Assembly: GCA_022361315.1 (NCBI GenBank)
Contig: JAKSBB010000756.1
Coordinates: 1-34,959, forward strand
DNA: 34,959 nucleotides
Direction of reading: 5' to 3'
DNA from: Desulfobacterales bacterium
Lineage (GTDB): Bacteria; Desulfobacterota; Desulfobacteria; Desulfobacterales; Desulfobacteraceae
The notes below the pieces were generated by a model. The model searched no databases and was not told the DNA's origin. It saw nothing but the letters and a program-made list of their open reading frames with translations. Both the position numbers and the translations under genes were made by a program. Shown one piece after another: positions 32,682 to 34,959 of the stretch (the stretch's first letter is position 1; every line of letters begins with the position of its first letter).

Positions 32682-33575
32682 ATGACAGACCCGAATCTCA
32701 CATATTCAGACCAGCTAATTCGTAGTATTTTCGATTCGTTATCCGCGCATATCGCCATTCTTGATCACCAGGGACGTATCCTTGAAACCAACGCGGCATG
32801 GCGAAATTTCTCCCGGGACAACAGGGCGGAAAACGGCGGGGACACTGTGGGTGGTATCGATTTCACAGGCTTGAACTACCTGAATATTTGTGAAGCGGCT
32901 ACGGATGACGGGGCTCAGGACGCGTGGAACGTTGCCGGGGGAATACGGGACGTGATTCAAAAAAAACGGGAGGAATTTCTCTATGATTACCCCTGCCATT
33001 CCCCGGAGGGAAAACGCTGGTTTTACATGCGGGCCATCCGGATGGCAGGTGCGGATCCGGTCCGTGTCATCGTCAGCCATGAGGACATCACCGAACTCAA
33101 ACTGGCCCAGGAGTCCCTGAAGCAGCATCAGGAAATTTTGGAAGAACGGAACCAGAGCCTTGAGGAGGCCAATATTGCCCTCAAGGTATTGATTGAGCAG
33201 CGGGAAAAAGACAAGGCGGAAACCGAAAAACATTTTTTAACCCATATCCGGGCCTTTGTGCTGCCCTATCTCAGTAAGCTTAAGTCCGGTAACCTTGGTG
33301 AGCGGGACAGGACGCTCTTGGGTATCGTGGAGGACCAGCTCAACCAGGTGGCGGCCCCCCTCATGAAGCGGATGGATAACGCCGGTGTCATGCTCACCCC
33401 CCAGGAGATGCAGGTGGCGGCCCTGGTGAAAGAGGGAAAAACCACGGCTGAAATTGCAGATGTCCTCTACATTTCCGAGACCACCGTCAGTTTTCACCGG
33501 AAAAATCTGCGGACAAAACTGGGCCTGAAAAACAAACAGGCCAATCTGAGATCTTTTCTGCTTTCCATGTCTTAA
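32682..33575 (+). CDS. PAS-LuxR-type transcriptional regulator, second copy
   Basis: A 297-residue one-component regulator. The ATG at 32682 follows AGGA with workable spacing. The open frame from 32520 would add 54 residues of non-PAS-like sequence upstream of a good promoter, so the shorter protein is preferred. A PAS domain (about 8-140, SLSAHIAILDHQGRILETNAAW) is followed by a coiled coil (about 145-185) and a LuxR helix-turn-helix (MLTPQEMQVAALVKEGKTTAEIADVLYIS and TVSFHRKNLRTKL). It resembles the C-terminal half of the regulator at 10196 but lacks its N-terminal helical domain. The targets are not evident. The divergent PAS-FapA operon and the downstream rubrerythrin gene are candidates. 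Confidence 0.86.
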   Translation: MTDPNLTYSDQLIRSIFDSLSAHIAILDHQGRILETNAAWRNFSRDNRAENGGDTVGGIDFTGLNYLNICEAATDDGAQDAWNVAGGIRDVIQKKREEFLYDYPCHSPEGKRWFYMRAIRMAGADPVRVIVSHEDITELKLAQESLKQHQEILEERNQSLEEANIALKVLIEQREKDKAETEKHFLTHIRAFVLPYLSKLKSGNLGERDRTLLGIVEDQLNQVAAPLMKRMDNAGVMLTPQEMQVAALVKEGKTTAEIADVLYISETTVSFHRKNLRTKLGLKNKQANLRSFLLSMS

Positions 33576-33606
33576 TTCGAGCCAATGGGTTTTGTTTCCC
33601 GCTTTA

Positions 33607-33635
33607 TTGACATGCCCTTACCGATGCCTTAAAAG
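33607..33635 (+). promoter_or_regulatory. Sigma-70-type promoter for rubrerythrin-like gene
   Basis: TTGACA (33607-33612), 17 bp and TAAAAG (33630-33635) lie 46 bp before the ATG, with AAGGAGAG as ribosome site. Confidence 0.55.
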
Positions 33636-33681
33636 GATAGGCAAGTAAAAGTTAATTTAACCCGTTATTAAGGAGAGACCC

Positions 33682-34185
33682 ATGAGTGCATATGATTTTA
33701 ATGCCGCAGAAGTATTCGATATGGCCATCAAAATCGAAGAAAACGGTGCAAAGTTCTATCGCCGGGCAGCTGAACTGCAGAAAGAAGCCGCTGATAAGGC
33801 GTTCCTGGAAACCCTGGCAAAAATGGAAGACCGTCATAAAGCCACCTTTGAAGAATTGAAAGCCGCCCTGTCCGATGCCGAAAGCAAGGGCACCGTATTT
33901 GATCCCCAGGAGGAACTGACCCTCTACCTGAACGCCATGGCCGATGCCCATGGCGGAGAAGGGGACCCGGATGTGGTGGACAGCTTCACAGGCGAGGAGT
34001 CCATGGCGGAAATCGTTGCCATTGCCGTGGGCCTGGAAAAGGAAAGCATCCTGTTTTATGTGGGTATCAAGGATATGGTACCCCCCAAGTTCGGCCAGGA
34101 TAAGATCGATACCATCATCAAAGAAGAGACCCAGCATGTGGCCCAGCTGAAGGGATTTCTGAAGAAGGCGGAGAACCTGTCCTAA
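33682..34185 (+). CDS. Rubrerythrin-like ferritin-fold diiron protein
   Basis: A 167-residue four-helix-bundle protein. The expected diiron ligands are visible: Glu19/20 in helix 1, Glu49-x-x-His52 in helix 2, Glu121 in helix 3 and Glu149-x-x-His152 in helix 4. It lacks the C-terminal rubredoxin domain of classical rubrerythrin, so an external electron donor would be needed. Such proteins reduce hydrogen peroxide in anaerobes. Its own promoter and terminator make it a single-gene unit between the PAS-LuxR gene and uvsE. Confidence 0.88.
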   Translation: MSAYDFNAAEVFDMAIKIEENGAKFYRRAAELQKEAADKAFLETLAKMEDRHKATFEELKAALSDAESKGTVFDPQEELTLYLNAMADAHGGEGDPDVVDSFTGEESMAEIVAIAVGLEKESILFYVGIKDMVPPKFGQDKIDTIIKEETQHVAQLKGFLKKAENLS

Positions 34186-34215
34186 CCGGCAACCACTAAA
34201 AAATCAGTTTCTCAG

Positions 34216-34251
34216 CGGCCTGTCCGGGTGTTTGTCCGGCCAGGCCGTTTT
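34216..34251. terminator. Intrinsic terminator after rubrerythrin-like gene
   Basis: CGGCCTG (34216-34222) pairs with CAGGCCG (34241-34247), and CCGG (34224-34227) with CCGG (34236-34239), followed by TTTT. It lies between convergent genes. On the minus strand no strong T-run follows. Confidence 0.85.
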
Positions 34252-34257
34252 GTTCAG

Positions 34258-34959
34258 TCAAGGCCCGGGTATCCGGACGGCGATGCCTTTTGCCTGAAGC
34301 GCGTGACCCAGAGCCGCCACAGCCAGTTCTTTATCTTTTGCCTCCACTTCAACCGTTATATCCAGGTCCTTCCAGGCATCGGGAAAATCCTCCGGATCTA
34401 TAACATCGTGGTGCTTTTTGAGATTCTTTCCCATCCATCCTTCCAACGGTGAGGATAGATGAAACAAGGGCTCCCGTTTCCAGGTGGCCAGTGCCGCCCC
34501 GGTGGCGGCCGCCACATCCAGCCCGTCCGGCAGGCAGCGGTGATGATGAACATCGTAGACCAGGGGCACCCCGGTGGCCCGGCAGACCGGCAGCAGATCT
34601 TCCGGTGTATAGCTGCGGTCGTCGTTTTCCAGGGTGAGGCGGTTTCGGACCTTATCCGGCAGGGAGCGGATGACGGTGGACAGCCGTTTCAGGGCCGCCG
34701 GTTTATCTCCGTAAACCCCGCCGCCATGAATATTAATGACATCCGCCCCCACCCATTCCGCAACTTCCGCCTGATAGATCAGGTCTGCAACAGAGCGTTC
34801 CACCACACCCGGAGCCGGCGATGAGAGTACGATAAACTGATCCGGATGAAATCCGGTGCGGATATCATGGCGCCGGCCGAATCTGCCGCAGTCCTCAAAC
34901 AAAGATATAATTAAATTTCCTTCCGGCAGATCGTGGAGATCATAGCCGGCGTCGGGATG
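34258..34959 (-). CDS. uvsE: UV DNA damage endonuclease UvsE (partial)
   Basis: The gene runs off the window end: 233 residues are visible and the N-terminal part is missing. The open frame continues to base 34959. UvsE/UVDE is a metal-dependent TIM-barrel endonuclease that nicks DNA 5' of UV photoproducts. Recognisable blocks are GFHPDQFIVLSSP, ADVINIHGGGVYGDKPAAL, LTLENDDRSYTPEDLLPVC and VPLVYDVHHHRCLPDG, which hold the expected metal-binding His, Glu and Asp residues. It converges on the rubrerythrin-like gene. UV repair and peroxide defence next to each other may be coincidental. Confidence 0.9.
   Translation of the reverse strand, partial: HPDAGYDLHDLPEGNLIISLFEDCGRFGRRHDIRTGFHPDQFIVLSSPAPGVVERSVADLIYQAEVAEWVGADVINIHGGGVYGDKPAALKRLSTVIRSLPDKVRNRLTLENDDRSYTPEDLLPVCRATGVPLVYDVHHHRCLPDGLDVAAATGAALATWKREPLFHLSSPLEGWMGKNLKKHHDVIDPEDFPDAWKDLDITVEVEAKDKELAVAALGHALQAKGIAVRIPGP

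Overview
The window looks like chromosomal DNA of an anaerobic, sulfate-reducer-type Desulfobacterota, most likely Desulfobacterales. This is an inference from gene content: trimethylamine-methyltransferase (MttB) superfamily proteins without pyrrolysine, a cytoplasmic-type DMSO-reductase-family complex, PAS-LuxR regulators, FapA (DUF342) proteins, a rubrerythrin-like diiron protein, and moderately GC-rich coding DNA. No rRNA, tRNA, CRISPR array or intact insertion sequence was found. Bases 1-715 are clearly AT-richer and hold no confident gene.

Layout. (1) 716-4775: an SDR dehydrogenase followed by an MttB-like methyltransferase, both on the minus strand, divergent from a PAS/sigma-54 activator. 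The intergenic region holds a good sigma-54 promoter and a palindrome at activator-site distance. (2) 4826-8340: an M16 metallopeptidase fused to a membrane domain, divergent from a phosphatidylserine-decarboxylase-family enzyme. (3) 8386-10055: trmO and a MOT1-type molybdate/sulfate transporter, translationally coupled. (4) 10196-18832: a PAS-LuxR regulator, then a tight seven-gene run of EamA transporter, small winged-helix protein, TorD-type chaperone, molybdopterin reductase, four-cluster ferredoxin subunit, DmsC-type anchor and a second MttB-like methyltransferase. (5) 18848-19552: a second SDR. (6) 19774-22395 and 28156-32447: two FapA proteins, an unknown helical protein and a PAS protein. 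(7) 22422-28079: AraC and MarR regulators, two flavin-reductase-like proteins, a zinc-type MDR dehydrogenase, SixA and a methyltransferase. (8) 32682-34959: a second PAS-LuxR regulator, a rubrerythrin-like protein and a partial uvsE.

How it may work together (inference). The core is a methylated-compound module. A small-molecule permease, a reductase complex with no Tat signal and therefore facing the cytoplasm, and a non-pyrrolysine MttB enzyme share one operon. A neighbouring molybdate transporter could supply the cofactor. A second MttB plus SDR sits under sigma-54 control a few kilobases away. The corrinoid protein and the corrinoid:folate methyltransferase that such enzymes need are not in the window. 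A separate stress-type circuit is suggested by one MarR operator motif, TTTGT-N4-ACAAA, which overlaps the predicted -10 boxes of marR, a flavin reductase and the MDR dehydrogenase.
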